Shown: positions 41,661 through 52,996, numbered from the stretch's first letter. The stretch: 64,000 bases of DNA from Mesobacillus zeae (GCF_003570705.1 NZ_QWVT01000024.1:1-64000); one strand, 5' to 3'. Program-made: numbers and translations. The notes: generated from the sequence alone by a model not told the origin.

Positions 41661-42299
41661 TTGGATACGGAAAGGCTGCAGGCATATATAAGTTCGTTGA
41701 TTAACAAGTCTTCAGGTCTTTTTGCGGAAATGGAAGCATTCGCTGCAGAAAATGGTGTCCCAATTATGGAACCTGCGGGAATGGAGGCATTGCTTCAAAT
41801 TCTGAGGATACAGGAGCCGAAAGCGATTCTTGAGGTAGGGACAGCGATTGGATACTCGGCCTTAAGAATGGCAGAAGCTCTCCCTGCTGCACAGATTGTG
41901 ACGATAGAACGGGATGAAGACCGCTGCAGGCTGGCAGCAAGCTATATAGGGAGGGCCGGCAAGGATGAGCAAGTGACACTTATTGCTGGAGACGCCCTTG
42001 AGGCAGCGGAGCAAGCGGTTAACCATGCTCCTTTTGACGCATTATTTATTGATGCCGCCAAGGGACAATATCAAAAATTCTTTGAAATTTATGAACCGCT
42101 CCTGAAACAGGGTGGGGTTGTAATGACGGATAATGTCCTATTTAAGGGACTTGTTGCAGAAACGGAAATCGAGAACAAAAGGACACGAAGGCTTGTCAAT
42201 AAAATAGATGCATTTAACCGCTGGCTTGTGAGCCATCCAGGATATGATACGATTATCATTCCAGCAGGGGATGGCATTGCGGTCAGCAGAAAGAGGTGA
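41661..42299 (+). CDS. trmR: TrmR (YrrM), tRNA 5-hydroxyuridine O-methyltransferase
   Basis: 212 residues, O-methyltransferase family 3. AdoMet motif I is LEVGTAIGYSALRMAEAL (about 55-72), the acidic post-I residue is in IVTIERDEDR, and DALFIDAAKGQYQKFF holds the metal-binding Asp. TrmR methylates ho5U34 to mo5U34 in Bacillus tRNAs; the two genes that follow make ho5U, which strongly supports the call. Start TTG 41661 with GAGGTGATG upstream. Confidence 0.88.
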   Translation: MDTERLQAYISSLINKSSGLFAEMEAFAAENGVPIMEPAGMEALLQILRIQEPKAILEVGTAIGYSALRMAEALPAAQIVTIERDEDRCRLAASYIGRAGKDEQVTLIAGDALEAAEQAVNHAPFDALFIDAAKGQYQKFFEIYEPLLKQGGVVMTDNVLFKGLVAETEIENKRTRRLVNKIDAFNRWLVSHPGYDTIIIPAGDGIAVSRKR

Positions 42300-42304
42300 C
42301 TAGC

Positions 42305-43234
42305 ATGAAAAAACCTGAACTGCTCGTAACGCCTGTAACTTTTGATGAGATCATTCCACTCGCAGAGGCAGGAGCTGATGCTTTTCTAATTGGAGAGCAG
42401 AAATTTGCAATCCGTCTGGCCGGTGAGTTTAACCGGGATGATATCAAAAAGGCAGTAGAACTTGCCCACTCTAGAAATAAAAAGGTTTATGTAGCAATGA
42501 ACGCTATTTTCCACAATGAAAAGGTTGGATTGCTGGAGGAATATATTGCCTATATCGCAGAAACTGGAGCGGATGCAATCGTGTTTGGTGACCCTGCTGT
42601 ACTGATGGCCGCCAGAAAGGCCGCTCCTTCAATGAAGCTGCATTGGAACACTGAAACAACCGGGACAAACTGGTATACATGCAACTATTGGGGAAGAAAA
42701 GGTGCCCGCCGCGCAGTACTGGCCCGCGAAATCAATATGGATGCTGTATTGGATATCAAGGAACACGCCGAGGTTGAGATTGAAGTCCAGATTCACGGAA
42801 TGTCTTGCATGTTCCAGTCTAAGCGATCTCTCTTAGGTAATTATTTTGAATACCAAGGCAAAGCAATGGAAATCGAAAATCGTAAACAGCAGCGGAACAT
42901 GTTCCTTCATGATAAGGAACGGAACAATAAGTATCCGATTTTTGAAGATGAGAACGGGACACATATTATGAGTCCCAACGATATTTGCATGATTGACGAG
43001 CTCATTGAAATGGTTGAGGCAGGCGTAGATTCATTCAAGATTGATGGAATCCTGAAAACGCCCGAATATATTTTGGCTGTCACGAAGTTATACCGTGAGG
43101 CCATTGACCTGGCATTTGAAGACGAGCAGAAGTATGAAGAAGAGAAAGAAAGGCTGCTGGCTTCAGCGGAAGAAATTCAGCCTGCAAACCGCCCATTTGA
43201 TACAGGTTTCTTTTTCAAAGAGACGGTTTATTAA
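42305..43234 (+). CDS. trhP1: TrhP1 (YrrN), peptidase U32-family tRNA hydroxylation protein
   Basis: 309 residues. Peptidase-U32 fold without protease function: ELLVTPVTFDEIIPLAEAGADAFLIG and GADAIVFGDPAV. It acts with TrhP2 in prephenate-dependent 5-hydroxylation of U34. It has only isolated cysteines (NWYTCNYWG, HGMSCMFQ, DICMID) and lacks the four-cysteine Fe-S motif of its partner. ATG 42305 follows GAGGTGA; GTG 42296 overlaps that site. Confidence 0.88.
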   Translation: MKKPELLVTPVTFDEIIPLAEAGADAFLIGEQKFAIRLAGEFNRDDIKKAVELAHSRNKKVYVAMNAIFHNEKVGLLEEYIAYIAETGADAIVFGDPAVLMAARKAAPSMKLHWNTETTGTNWYTCNYWGRKGARRAVLAREINMDAVLDIKEHAEVEIEVQIHGMSCMFQSKRSLLGNYFEYQGKAMEIENRKQQRNMFLHDKERNNKYPIFEDENGTHIMSPNDICMIDELIEMVEAGVDSFKIDGILKTPEYILAVTKLYREAIDLAFEDEQKYEEEKERLLASAEEIQPANRPFDTGFFFKETVY

Positions 43235-43257
43235 ACAAAAAAAGGAGGAGTTGCAAA

Positions 43258-44526
43258 ATGTCAGCAGTGAAAGACAATATTTCCCGGATTGTTGACGGCA
43301 AGAGGGTCATCGTGAAGAAGCCCGAATTGCTCGCACCTGCAGGGAATCTTGAGAAACTGAAGATTGCTGTGCGATATGGTGCAGACGCCGTTTTCATCGG
43401 CGGCCAGGAATACGGACTCCGCTCCAATGCAGATAACTTTACGTTTGAAGAAATGAAGGAAGGCGTAGAGTTTGCAACCCAATATGGGGCAAAGATCTAT
43501 GTCACAACGAATATATTTGCCCACAATGAGAATATTGACGGGCTTGAAGAATATCTGCTTGGGCTAAAAGAGGCAGGTGTTCATGGAATCATTGTGGCAG
43601 ACCCGCTCATTATTGAAACATGCCGTCGTGTAACGCCTGAGATAGAAGTGCATCTCAGCACCCAGCAATCGCTGTCCAACTGGAAGGCGGTGCAGTTCTG
43701 GAAGGAAGAAGGGCTGGAACGTGTAGTCCTTGCCCGTGAAACCGGAGCGGAAGAAATCAGGGAAATGAAGGAACAAGTCGACATTGAAATCGAGACATTC
43801 ATCCATGGTGCCATGTGTATTGCCTATTCAGGCCGCTGTACACTGAGCAACCATATGACAGCGAGGGATTCCAACAGGGGCGGATGCTGCCAGTCATGCA
43901 GGTGGGACTATGATCTTTACGAGCAGGATGGAGGAAATGAAAATCCGTTGTTTGCTTCAGGTGAGAGCCCGTTTGTTATGAGCCCGAAGGATTTAAAACT
44001 CATTGAATCCATCCCAAGGATGGTGGAACTCGGAATCGACAGCCTCAAAATTGAGGGAAGGATGAAATCCATCCATTATGTAGCAACTGTAGTAAGTGTT
44101 TATCGAAAAGTAATCGATGCTTACTGTGCAGATCCCGACAATTTCAAGATCAAGCAGGAGTGGCTGGAGGAACTGGATAAATGCGCGAACCGTGAAACAG
44201 CTTCAGCCTTTTTCGAAGGGGTTCCAGGGTATAAAGAGCAAATGTTTGGAAACCATAGCAAAAAGACAGCATTCGACTTTGTCGGTATGGTACTGGACTA
44301 TAATGAAGAATCAGGCATCGTGACACTGCAGCAAAGGAACCATTTCAAACCTGGTGATGAAGTTGAATTTTTCGGTCCGGAAATTGATAATTTCAAGAGT
44401 GTGATTGAAACGATTTGGGACGAGGACGGAAATGAATTAGATGCAGCGCGACACCCGCTTCAAATTGTAAAGTTCAAGCTTGGCCGCAAGGTTTACCCAT
44501 ACAACATGATGCGAAAGGGGATTTAG
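43258..44526 (+). CDS. trhP2: TrhP2 (YrrO), peptidase U32-family tRNA hydroxylation protein
   Basis: 422 residues. [29 protein letters not shown] opens the U32 domain; [32 protein letters not shown] (about 180-213) carries the cysteines expected to hold a 4Fe-4S cluster. The C-terminal domain ([20 protein letters not shown]) is the small beta-barrel seen in RlhA-like members. AAAAGGAGG precedes ATG 43258. Acts upstream of TrmR in mo5U synthesis. Confidence 0.9.
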   Translation: MSAVKDNISRIVDGKRVIVKKPELLAPAGNLEKLKIAVRYGADAVFIGGQEYGLRSNADNFTFEEMKEGVEFATQYGAKIYVTTNIFAHNENIDGLEEYLLGLKEAGVHGIIVADPLIIETCRRVTPEIEVHLSTQQSLSNWKAVQFWKEEGLERVVLARETGAEEIREMKEQVDIEIETFIHGAMCIAYSGRCTLSNHMTARDSNRGGCCQSCRWDYDLYEQDGGNENPLFASGESPFVMSPKDLKLIESIPRMVELGIDSLKIEGRMKSIHYVATVVSVYRKVIDAYCADPDNFKIKQEWLEELDKCANRETASAFFEGVPGYKEQMFGNHSKKTAFDFVGMVLDYNEESGIVTLQQRNHFKPGDEVEFFGPEIDNFKSVIETIWDEDGNELDAARHPLQIVKFKLGRKVYPYNMMRKGI

Positions 44527-44528
44527 AC

Positions 44529-45164
44529 ATGGGACGCAAACCTGTGGTTATCGGTGTGGCTGGCGGATCAGGCTCCGGAAAGACGAGCGTGACGAAAGCC
44601 ATATACGAAAGCTTTAAAGGACATTCCATTATGATGCTCCAGCAGGACTATTATTACAAAGATCAAAGTCATCTTCCCATTGAAGAACGGCTGAAAACAA
44701 ATTATGACCATCCTCTTGCCTTCGACAATGATTTGCTGATTGAGCATTTAGAGAAGCTGCTGAGATACGAAGCGATCGAAAAGCCTGTTTATGACTATAC
44801 GATCCATACCCGCTCGCAGGAGATTATTCATGTTGAACCTAAAGACGTTATCATACTTGAAGGGATTCTCATCCTTGAGGATGACCGGTTGAGAGACCTT
44901 ATGGATATTAAACTTTACGTCGACACTGATGCCGATTTGAGGATAATCCGCAGGCTTCTCCGCGATATCAAGGAAAGAGGCCGTTCAATGGATTCTGTAA
45001 TCGAACAGTATGTCGGTGTTGTCAGGCCGATGCACAACCAGTTCATTGAACCGACCAAACGCTATGCAGATATCATTGTACCTGAAGGCGGACATAATCG
45101 TGTTGCCATCGATTTGATGGTAACAAAAATTCAAACAATTCTTGAACAAAAATCATTTTTATGA
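44529..45164 (+). CDS. udk: Udk, uridine kinase
   Basis: 211 residues. Phosphorylates uridine and cytidine with ATP or GTP. P-loop [13 protein letters not shown] at about 9-21; [13 protein letters not shown] near 38; [11 protein letters not shown] near 104; [13 protein letters not shown] lid. Starts two nt after the trhP2 stop, so it is in the trmR-trhP1-trhP2-udk operon. Confidence 0.96.
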   Translation: MGRKPVVIGVAGGSGSGKTSVTKAIYESFKGHSIMMLQQDYYYKDQSHLPIEERLKTNYDHPLAFDNDLLIEHLEKLLRYEAIEKPVYDYTIHTRSQEIIHVEPKDVIILEGILILEDDRLRDLMDIKLYVDTDADLRIIRRLLRDIKERGRSMDSVIEQYVGVVRPMHNQFIEPTKRYADIIVPEGGHNRVAIDLMVTKIQTILEQKSFL

Positions 45165-45324
45165 CACAATAACATATAAATGCAAAAAGCAGAAACATAA
45201 GGAAAAAATGTCAGGAAATATTAATAATTTTCCTTCGTTTTCCACTTGCAATTCTGCCTTGTTTTTAATATGCTTTGCCCATGATCTAAAATCATCCAAT
45301 ATCGGGCTCGTTTGGAGGCCATTG

Positions 45325-45355
45325 GGAGCGCGCGGCCTTTTTTAGGACGCGCTCC
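45325..45355. repeat. GC-rich inverted repeat between udk and greA
   Basis: GGAGCGCG (45325-45332) and CGCGCTCC (45348-45355) are a perfect 8-bp inverted repeat enclosing a loop with TTTTTT. It stands out in an A+T-rich 266-nt gap (45165-45430) in which no gene is seen. It may end the udk transcript, but the T-run is inside the loop rather than after the stem. Confidence 0.55.
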
Positions 45356-45430
45356 TGTGTATTTTCAAATGCCTTACATAATACACTACGATCTTTGGGG
45401 AATTGTGAAGACTAGAAGGAGTGAAGGATT

Positions 45431-45907
45431 TTGGCTACTGAGAAAGTTTTTCCTATGACGATGGCCGGTAAACAAAAACTGGAACATGAATTGGAACAAT
45501 TAAAGACAGTAAAGCGTAAAGAAGTGGTGGAAAGAATCAAGATTGCCCGCAGTTTTGGCGACCTATCCGAGAACTCGGAATACGATTCGGCAAAAGAAGA
45601 ACAGGCATTTGTGGAAGGCCGGATTACCACGCTTGAAAATATGATCCGCAATGCAAAAATCATCGAAGAGGATGATTTGAAAAGCGACAGCGTTACGCTT
45701 GGCGTCTCAGTCACTTTTGTTGAGCTTCCTAATGGCGATGAAGAAACGTATACAATCGTCGGAAGCGCAGAAGCTGACCCATTAGAAGGGAAGATTTCAA
45801 ACGATTCCCCGATTGCCAAAAGCCTTATGGGCAAAAAGGTAGGGGACTCAGTAACTGTTCAGACACCGGGCGGAGAAATGAATGTCCGCATTACCAGCAT
45901 CAAATAA
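45431..45907 (+). CDS. greA: GreA, transcription elongation factor
   Basis: 158 residues. Rescues backtracked RNA polymerase by stimulating transcript cleavage. N-terminal coiled coil with [28 protein letters not shown] and the acidic tip [21 protein letters not shown]-terminal FKBP-like domain with [23 protein letters not shown]. Start TTG 45431 with AAGGAGTGA upstream. Confidence 0.96.
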   Translation: MATEKVFPMTMAGKQKLEHELEQLKTVKRKEVVERIKIARSFGDLSENSEYDSAKEEQAFVEGRITTLENMIRNAKIIEEDDLKSDSVTLGVSVTFVELPNGDEETYTIVGSAEADPLEGKISNDSPIAKSLMGKKVGDSVTVQTPGGEMNVRITSIK

Positions 45908-45935
45908 TCGCATTAACACCCTGTTTGAAACAGAG

Positions 45936-45970
45936 CACCTTCGTCAACACTTTTGACGAGGTGTTTTTTT
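45936..45970 (+). terminator. greA terminator that contains the pbpI ribosome binding site
   Basis: CACC (45936-45939) plus TCGTCAA (45941-45947) pair with TTGACGA (45953-45959) plus GGTG (45960-45963), followed by seven T to 45970. The next base starts the pbpI ATG (45971). GAGGTG at 45958-45963 is the only ribosome binding site for pbpI, so it is buried in the 3' arm. Confidence 0.8.
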
Positions 45971-47725
45971 ATGACTAGAAAAAGGATTGCTATTTGGCTT
46001 GGAATCACTCTAATTGGAATGGGAATTCTTATAGCGAGGCTTGCCCAGCTTCAGCTAATTGAAACCAAGTCCTTTTCAAAGCATGATATTAATCTTCTCG
46101 AGGAAAGTGCGGCACGAAGGATGCAAGAAATCGTAATCGACAATGGACGCGGTAACTTCATGGACCGGTCAGGAAAGCCTTTGTCCTATGAGACAGTGCC
46201 TGTCCTGATTTTGTTCCCGTTTCTTGAAAAGACCGATTGGCCTGCAGAGAAGGTCGCCGAGGCAATTGGGATTTCTGAAAGTGAACTGCGTCATACAATC
46301 GGTAAATCGGATAAACCTGTGGTGCTTGGCGGTAAGGATCCTTATGTCCTGACGGAAAAACAGATGGAAAAAGTCAATAAACTCGAAATTCCAGGTGTCA
46401 TTTCGATGAAACGAAAGTACACCCCTTCCCCTCTTTATGCAGGGCAGCTGTTGGGGCTCACAAGTAGCAATGCCCAAGTTTTAAAAGAAAAGTACAAGGA
46501 AAAGGAATTCCCTGCTGGAACTTTGGTTGGGATATCGGGATTGCAGAAGAGTTTTGATGAATTTCTCCTTGGTGAAGGAAAGTCAAGGCTTGTTTACCAT
46601 GTAGACGGACGGGGAGGCCCTCTGTTCGGGATTGATGTAAAATATTCAGAGCCAGCCAACCCTTTTTACCCTGTCAATATTGTCACAACAATAGATTCAC
46701 GTTTTCAGCGGCTTGCTGAGCAACAGGCTGATAAGCATGGCATTAACAAAGGAGGAGTTGTCCTTCTTGATATCGAAACAAACAATATCCTTGCGATGGT
46801 TTCCCGGCCGAAAGTGAACAGGCAGTCCCCATTTGCCGACCAGGGAAGCCAGAATATGATGCTTAAACAGCAAATTCCTGGTTCTGTGTTTAAGACAGTT
46901 GTTGCAGCCGCCGCATTGGATAAGGGTCAGTTGGAAGGCAGGCTTTTTGACTGCAGCAAAAAAATCAACGGAAGCCCGGATAAAAAATATGATCACGGTA
47001 CACTTGATTTTAACAAGAGCTTTGCCAGAAGCTGTAACAGAACTTTCGCTGATTTGGCAAAGGAGCTTCAGAAAGAGGATCCGCGGACGCTTGAGGAGTA
47101 CGCCAAAAAGCTATCACTTACGGGAACCGTTGGATGGGAAGGCGGATTATTTCATACGGAAAACTTCCGTCAGCTGCCGGACGAGGATAAAGGCCGCGTT
47201 TTCCTTTCTGAACAGGCCAAAGAGGATCCGAACTATGCCGGCCTCTCAGGCATAGGCCAGCATGAAGTTAGGGTGACCCCGGTTTCAGTTGCCAACATGA
47301 TGGCTGTGATTGCCCGTGGTGGAGATAAGCAGATGGTCAGGGCTGTAACATCCATTCAATACAAAAACGGAAGCAAAATGGCCGGTTTTCAATCGAAGAA
47401 ACTTGATGGGGGGACAATATCACCGCTTACCGCTGAAAAGCTTCAATTTTTGCTCCGTCAGGTCGTCACTGACGAGTTGGGGACAGGGCAATGGTTCAAG
47501 GACCTTCCGATGACAGTCGCAGGCAAATCGGGAACTGCCGAAACGGGCGTATACAAAGGAAAAAAGCAACTTCATAATAAGTGGTTTGCAGGTTATTTCC
47601 CATATGAAAACCCGAGGTATGCCCTCGTCGCAGTTAACCTGGGCGTTTCCGAAGATGAAGGCGGAGTGAACCTGCTATTTTCAGATCTGGTAAAAGGGAT
47701 TGGGAAGATTGAAAAAAAGGAGTAA
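45971..47725 (+). CDS. pbpI: PbpI-like class B penicillin-binding protein (transpeptidase)
   Basis: 584 residues, the same as B. subtilis PbpI (PBP4b). N-terminal membrane anchor IAIWLGITLIGMGILIARL, a PBP dimerisation domain, then transpeptidase motifs: SxxK in PGSVFKT (about 303), SxN in SCNRT (about 353) and KSGTAE (about 518). PbpI is expressed in sporulation under SigF with yrrS. GAGGTG is separated from ATG 45971 only by the terminator T-run. An upstream ATG at 45953 would lie inside the stem. Confidence 0.9.
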   Translation: MTRKRIAIWLGITLIGMGILIARLAQLQLIETKSFSKHDINLLEESAARRMQEIVIDNGRGNFMDRSGKPLSYETVPVLILFPFLEKTDWPAEKVAEAIGISESELRHTIGKSDKPVVLGGKDPYVLTEKQMEKVNKLEIPGVISMKRKYTPSPLYAGQLLGLTSSNAQVLKEKYKEKEFPAGTLVGISGLQKSFDEFLLGEGKSRLVYHVDGRGGPLFGIDVKYSEPANPFYPVNIVTTIDSRFQRLAEQQADKHGINKGGVVLLDIETNNILAMVSRPKVNRQSPFADQGSQNMMLKQQIPGSVFKTVVAAAALDKGQLEGRLFDCSKKINGSPDKKYDHGTLDFNKSFARSCNRTFADLAKELQKEDPRTLEEYAKKLSLTGTVGWEGGLFHTENFRQLPDEDKGRVFLSEQAKEDPNYAGLSGIGQHEVRVTPVSVANMMAVIARGGDKQMVRAVTSIQYKNGSKMAGFQSKKLDGGTISPLTAEKLQFLLRQVVTDELGTGQWFKDLPMTVAGKSGTAETGVYKGKKQLHNKWFAGYFPYENPRYALVAVNLGVSEDEGGVNLLFSDLVKGIGKIEKKE

Positions 47726-47798
47726 TGATGTAAAATCCTTCATGTTTTCGTCCAGTCATGGTAGAATGTTGGCATCCTTACATAGGGAGTGAAACACA

Positions 47799-48488
47799 GT
47801 GGGAAACAACTTTGATAACATGAGCGATGGTTCAAGGTCTGGAAAATTGGCGAAAAGGAAAAAGACCAATCTCGTTCTTAATGGCTTGATTGCCGTTGTG
47901 GTATTATTAATTATTTTTGTCTCAGGTAAGATTTTTTTTGGTGACAGCCAGAGCACTGCAAAGGATGATAATACAGCGACAGAAGCTGCTGACAAGAGTG
48001 CAGCTCCTTCTTCATCTAAAAAAGCCGGTTCTGGCGATTCGGAAGTCAAATCAGATAAGAATGTTGTAGAAAGCGTAACGGCGGACGACAATGATGAGGC
48101 CGTAAACGATGAAGACAAGGAAAAAGATAAAGATGAGAAAGAAAAATTGAAGGAAGAAAAAAAGAAAGAAAAGGATAAAGATAAAGATAAGACTGCGGAA
48201 GATGGAAACTGGGAGCCTGTAGGAACAGTTCAGGATGAGCATCCCTCAGCTGTATACGATAAAAATTCGGTTGATTGGCAGGAAATGCTGAAGGCAATTT
48301 CTTCGGCAACCGGAGTAGACTCTTCCAATATGACAGTCTTGTGGCTTGGTAACAATGGCGGGCCAAACAGCGCTGCCGGTACGATATCGGCAAATGATTC
48401 CGGAGAGAAGTACAAAGTGGAGATTGAGTGGGTCGATGGAAAAGGATGGAAGCCGGTCGGTGTCGAAGAACTTGGCGGCGGACAATAA
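47799..48488 (+). CDS. YrrS-like DUF1510 membrane protein
   Basis: 229 residues. Cytoplasmic N-terminus, one helix (LVLNGLIAVVVLLIIFVSGKIFF, about 30-50), a long Ser/Asp/Glu-rich linker with an extreme Lys/Glu/Asp tract (KEKDKDEKEKLKEEKKKEK, about 107-130), and a roughly 80-residue globular extracytoplasmic domain (DWQEMLKAISSATGVDSSNMTVLWLGNNG). It follows pbpI as in B. subtilis, where both are made in the forespore. Start GTG 47799 with GGGAGTGA. Biochemical role unknown. Confidence 0.82.
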   Translation: MGNNFDNMSDGSRSGKLAKRKKTNLVLNGLIAVVVLLIIFVSGKIFFGDSQSTAKDDNTATEAADKSAAPSSSKKAGSGDSEVKSDKNVVESVTADDNDEAVNDEDKEKDKDEKEKLKEEKKKEKDKDKDKTAEDGNWEPVGTVQDEHPSAVYDKNSVDWQEMLKAISSATGVDSSNMTVLWLGNNGGPNSAAGTISANDSGEKYKVEIEWVDGKGWKPVGVEELGGGQ

Positions 48489-48502
48489 CAAGCTAAAAAA
48501 GT

Positions 48503-48537
48503 ACCGGGGCGCTGGCAGGCGCTCCGGTTATTTTTTT
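48503..48537 (+). terminator. Terminator after yrrS
   Basis: ACCGGGGCGC (48503-48512) pairs with GCGCTCCGGT (48519-48528) with one mismatch, then TATTTTTTT. The T-run lies over the 3' end of the convergent yrzA gene. Confidence 0.82.
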
Positions 48538-48734
48538 GCCTTGAAATGGACAACTGCCGAAAAATATCTTCGTCCATCGCCGTCCACATGCATTTCATGG
48601 GAAACATGGTGGACGGAAAGCATGATGGCTTTGTTCACTTCGATTTGATTATTGATTTTTTTTTCAAGATCTTTTAAATCAATGCCCTCAAAAAACTCTA
48701 CCTTATCTTCAATGATGTCAAAACTGAAATTCAT
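48528..48734 (-). CDS. YrzA-like DUF2536 protein
   Basis: 68 residues, soluble. FDIIEDKVEFFEGIDLKDLEKKINNQIEVNKAIMLSVHHVSHEM is the DUF2536 signature of YrzA. AAAGGAGGAG precedes ATG 48734. Lies convergent to yrrS and divergent from yrrT. Function unknown. Confidence 0.82.
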   Translation of the reverse strand: MNFSFDIIEDKVEFFEGIDLKDLEKKINNQIEVNKAIMLSVHHVSHEMHVDGDGRRYFSAVVHFKAKK

Positions 48735-48856
48735 AAGCTCCTCCTTTTTCCCTGTCTGTTATATTGTAGGGATTCGAGGAGGTGCCTGGCAACTTTTTAT
48801 TGCATCTTTCAGAAAGATTTTGTAAAATTGGAACCGTACCTTTTTTTATTCATATT

Positions 48857-48870
48857 ATACCAATAGGTAT
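48857..48870. promoter_or_regulatory. Dyad upstream of yrrT, candidate CymR operator
   Basis: ATACC (48857-48861) and GGTAT (48866-48870) form a perfect inverted repeat with spacer AATA. It overlaps the end of a possible -10 (TATTAT, 48853-48858) whose -35 (TTGGAA, 48828) is 19 nt away. A repressor bound here would block initiation. CymR regulates this operon in Bacillus and its sites include short dyads of this type; assignment is inference. Confidence 0.5.
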
Positions 48871-48895
48871 TTAAGTATTTAAAGGGGCGATCAGG

Positions 48896-49531
48896 ATGGG
48901 GAAGGAATTTATCGAGCTATTCGAACAATGGGCTGGCTCTTATGATGACTCTGTCAATGGGCATGATCCCGAATATAAGGAAGTTTTTCGGAATTATGAA
49001 AATATATTGCAAGAAGTAGCAGCCAGGTCTGAAGGCAACGTCCTTGAATTCGGCCCTGGCACAGGAAACCTTACGGAGAGAATAGCGGGAAGAGGCATGA
49101 AAGTGACAGCGGTGGAACCTTCACCAGCCATGAGGGAGTTAGCTGTAGCAAAACTTGCTGGAAGAGCGGATGTTTTTGATGGGGACTTTTTTAACTATCC
49201 AGCGGGAACGTATGATACCCTTGTCAGCACCTATGCATTTCACCATTTGACTGATGCGGAAAAGACGAAGGCTATCGCAAGCTATGGAAACCTTCTTGCT
49301 CCAGGTGGTAAAATAGTTTTTGCGGATACGATGTACGAATCTGCGGCCGACCATCAAAAGGCCATTGCGGATGCGTTGTCAAAAGGTTACATCAACCTTG
49401 CAGAAGATTTGCAGCGGGAGTATTATACGACAATCCCAATCCTCAAGGACATTCTAGAGAACAATGGATTCACGGCTTTCTTTGAACGCTGCAATGACTT
49501 TGTTTGGATGATGACCGCCGAAAAAAAGTAG
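48896..49531 (+). CDS. yrrT: YrrT-like class I SAM-dependent methyltransferase
   Basis: 211 residues. AdoMet motif I is [15 protein letters not shown] (about 43-57), followed by [14 protein letters not shown]. YrrT is the first gene of the methionine-to-cysteine operon and is thought to consume AdoMet to give AdoHcy for MtnN, though its substrate is not established. AAAGGGGCGATCAGG precedes ATG 48896. Confidence 0.85.
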   Translation: MGKEFIELFEQWAGSYDDSVNGHDPEYKEVFRNYENILQEVAARSEGNVLEFGPGTGNLTERIAGRGMKVTAVEPSPAMRELAVAKLAGRADVFDGDFFNYPAGTYDTLVSTYAFHHLTDAEKTKAIASYGNLLAPGGKIVFADTMYESAADHQKAIADALSKGYINLAEDLQREYYTTIPILKDILENNGFTAFFERCNDFVWMMTAEKK

Positions 49532-49547
49532 AGAGAGGTTTCACGCC

Positions 49548-50246
49548 ATGAAAATAGCTATTATCGGTGCAATGGAAGAAGAAGTTACCCTATTAAGGGA
49601 CAAAATTGAGAACCCAGTGACAGAAATAATCGGAGGGTGCGAATTCACAGCGGGAATACTGGAGGGTGCGGAGGTTGTTCTGCTCCGTTCCGGTATCGGG
49701 AAAGTGAATGCCGCAATGTCAACGGCTATCCTGCTGGAGCGCTTTAAGCCGGATTGTGTAATCAACACAGGGTCAGCAGGTGGGCTTAATCCCGAACTAA
49801 ATGTGGGGGATGTCGTGATTTCCTCGGAAGTTCGCCACCATGATGTGGATGTAACTGCTTTTGGTTATGAGTACGGACAGGTTCCTCAGCTTCCAGCTGC
49901 GTTTGAGGCCAATAGCAGCCTTGTTGAGATTGCTGAATCGAGTGCCGAGGGTATCGAAGGCATCCAGGTCGTGAAAGGGCTGATTACGACAGGTGATTCG
50001 TTCATGAATGATCCGGAAAGGGTAGATTATATCCGGACAAAGTTCAACGGTCTTCAGGCTGTGGAAATGGAAGCAGCTGCAATCGCCCAGGTTGCTTACC
50101 AGTTCGGAATTCCATTTGTCATCATCCGTTCGCTGTCAGATATCGCTGGGAAAGAATCGGACGTATCTTTTGAAGCATTCCTGGCAACTGCGGCGAAAAA
50201 CTCTGCAGGACTTGTCGTAAAAATGGTCAATGCATTGAAAAAATAA
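49548..50246 (+). CDS. mtnN: MtnN, methylthioadenosine/S-adenosylhomocysteine nucleosidase
   Basis: 232 residues. Cleaves adenine from MTA and AdoHcy. Begins [54 protein letters not shown]; catalytic [31 protein letters not shown] (Glu and Asp). AGAGAGG precedes ATG 49548. Supplies S-ribosylhomocysteine towards homocysteine for MccA. Confidence 0.96.
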   Translation: MKIAIIGAMEEEVTLLRDKIENPVTEIIGGCEFTAGILEGAEVVLLRSGIGKVNAAMSTAILLERFKPDCVINTGSAGGLNPELNVGDVVISSEVRHHDVDVTAFGYEYGQVPQLPAAFEANSSLVEIAESSAEGIEGIQVVKGLITTGDSFMNDPERVDYIRTKFNGLQAVEMEAAAIAQVAYQFGIPFVIIRSLSDIAGKESDVSFEAFLATAAKNSAGLVVKMVNALKK

Positions 50247-50270
50247 AACTTTTACCGGGGAGGCAGCAAT

Positions 50271-52327
<2,057 letters not shown>

Positions 52328-52352
52328 CGTTATTTTCGATTTAATTTACAGT

Positions 52353-52388
52353 AGAAGCAATCTCCAAAATTTGGAGATTGCTTCTTTT
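52353..52388 (+). terminator. Terminator after mccB
   Basis: GAAGCAATCTCC (52353-52364) and GGAGATTGCTTC (52372-52383) form a perfect 12-bp stem, then TTTTT. It separates mccB from yrhC. Confidence 0.92.
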
Positions 52389-52507
52389 TACTTTTGTCAC
52401 AATTTACATCTTCTCCCTAGACAGTATTATGCTAAATTTAAAAGGTGGTTTCTTACTGTGATAATAAGACGAATACTTGATAGATTGTGAGAGAGGTGCT
52501 AAATAAG

Positions 52508-52759
52508 ATGAATGTGAAAAAGATATATGAAAAAATGGTGGATTATAGGCAATTTGGAGTTGTTCTGCTTGCTGCGGGATCCTTCTTTTTCATGGGGCTG
52601 ATTATTCCTTTCGAAAAAACAGCCGGTGATCTAAACCTTGTGGCAGGAGCATCGCTCGGATTTTTGCTGCTTTCGGCATTGCTTTTAACTCTGTCTAAAG
52701 GCTGCCGAAACAAACTGGTTGAAACAGAGGAAGGCCAGGAATATTTGATGAAAAAATAA
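52508..52759 (+). CDS. YrhC-like membrane protein
   Basis: 83 residues with two membrane helices (FGVVLLAAGSFFFMGLIIP and LVAGASLGFLLLSALLLTL) and a charged C-terminus. YrhC lies after mccB in B. subtilis too. AGAGAGGTG precedes ATG 52508; GTG 52487 overlaps that site. Function unknown. Confidence 0.8.
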   Translation: MNVKKIYEKMVDYRQFGVVLLAAGSFFFMGLIIPFEKTAGDLNLVAGASLGFLLLSALLLTLSKGCRNKLVETEEGQEYLMKK

Positions 52760-52783
52760 ACGCCCTTTATGGGTGTTTTTTTT
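52760..52783 (+). terminator. Terminator after yrhC
   Basis: ACGCCC (52760-52765) pairs with GGGTGT (52771-52776), including one G-T pair, then T8. Confidence 0.75.
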
Positions 52784-52834
52784 ATACCAGTATAATTTTG
52801 ACGAAAGATTTAGAAAATTAGGTGGAAAAAGGGG

Positions 52835-52863
52835 TTTACAAACAGGGTGGCTGTGGATATAAT
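52835..52863 (+). promoter_or_regulatory. SigA promoter of the microprotein cluster
   Basis: TTTACA (52835-52840), 17-nt spacer, TATAAT (52858-52863). Start near 52870, about 37 nt before the first small gene. Confidence 0.75.
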
Positions 52864-52906
52864 TACCACTATAGCTAATAAATTCTGCAAAGGGAGGTCG
52901 AATCAG

Positions 52907-52996
52907 ATGATCAGTGTATCTATTTCAAAAGCCAAGGCAACAATGAATATCGGTTTAAATATCGCGCATTCGACCGGACCGGAATGGATAGCTTAA
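52907..52996 (+). CDS. Microprotein, 29 residues
   Basis: MISVSISKAKATMNIGLNI, then HSTGPEWIA. AAGGGAGG lies 8 nt before ATG 52907, and a consensus promoter lies just upstream, which supports expression. No membrane helix or known motif; the tail has a single Trp near the C-terminus. Followed by two tandem terminators. I do not recognise it. It could be a peptide gene or a leader peptide. Confidence 0.5.
   Translation: MISVSISKAKATMNIGLNIAHSTGPEWIA

Noticed and set aside
49541-49768. 75-codon minus-strand frame opposite mtnN
   Set aside because: Shadow of mtnN; serine/isoleucine-rich composition typical of antisense frames.
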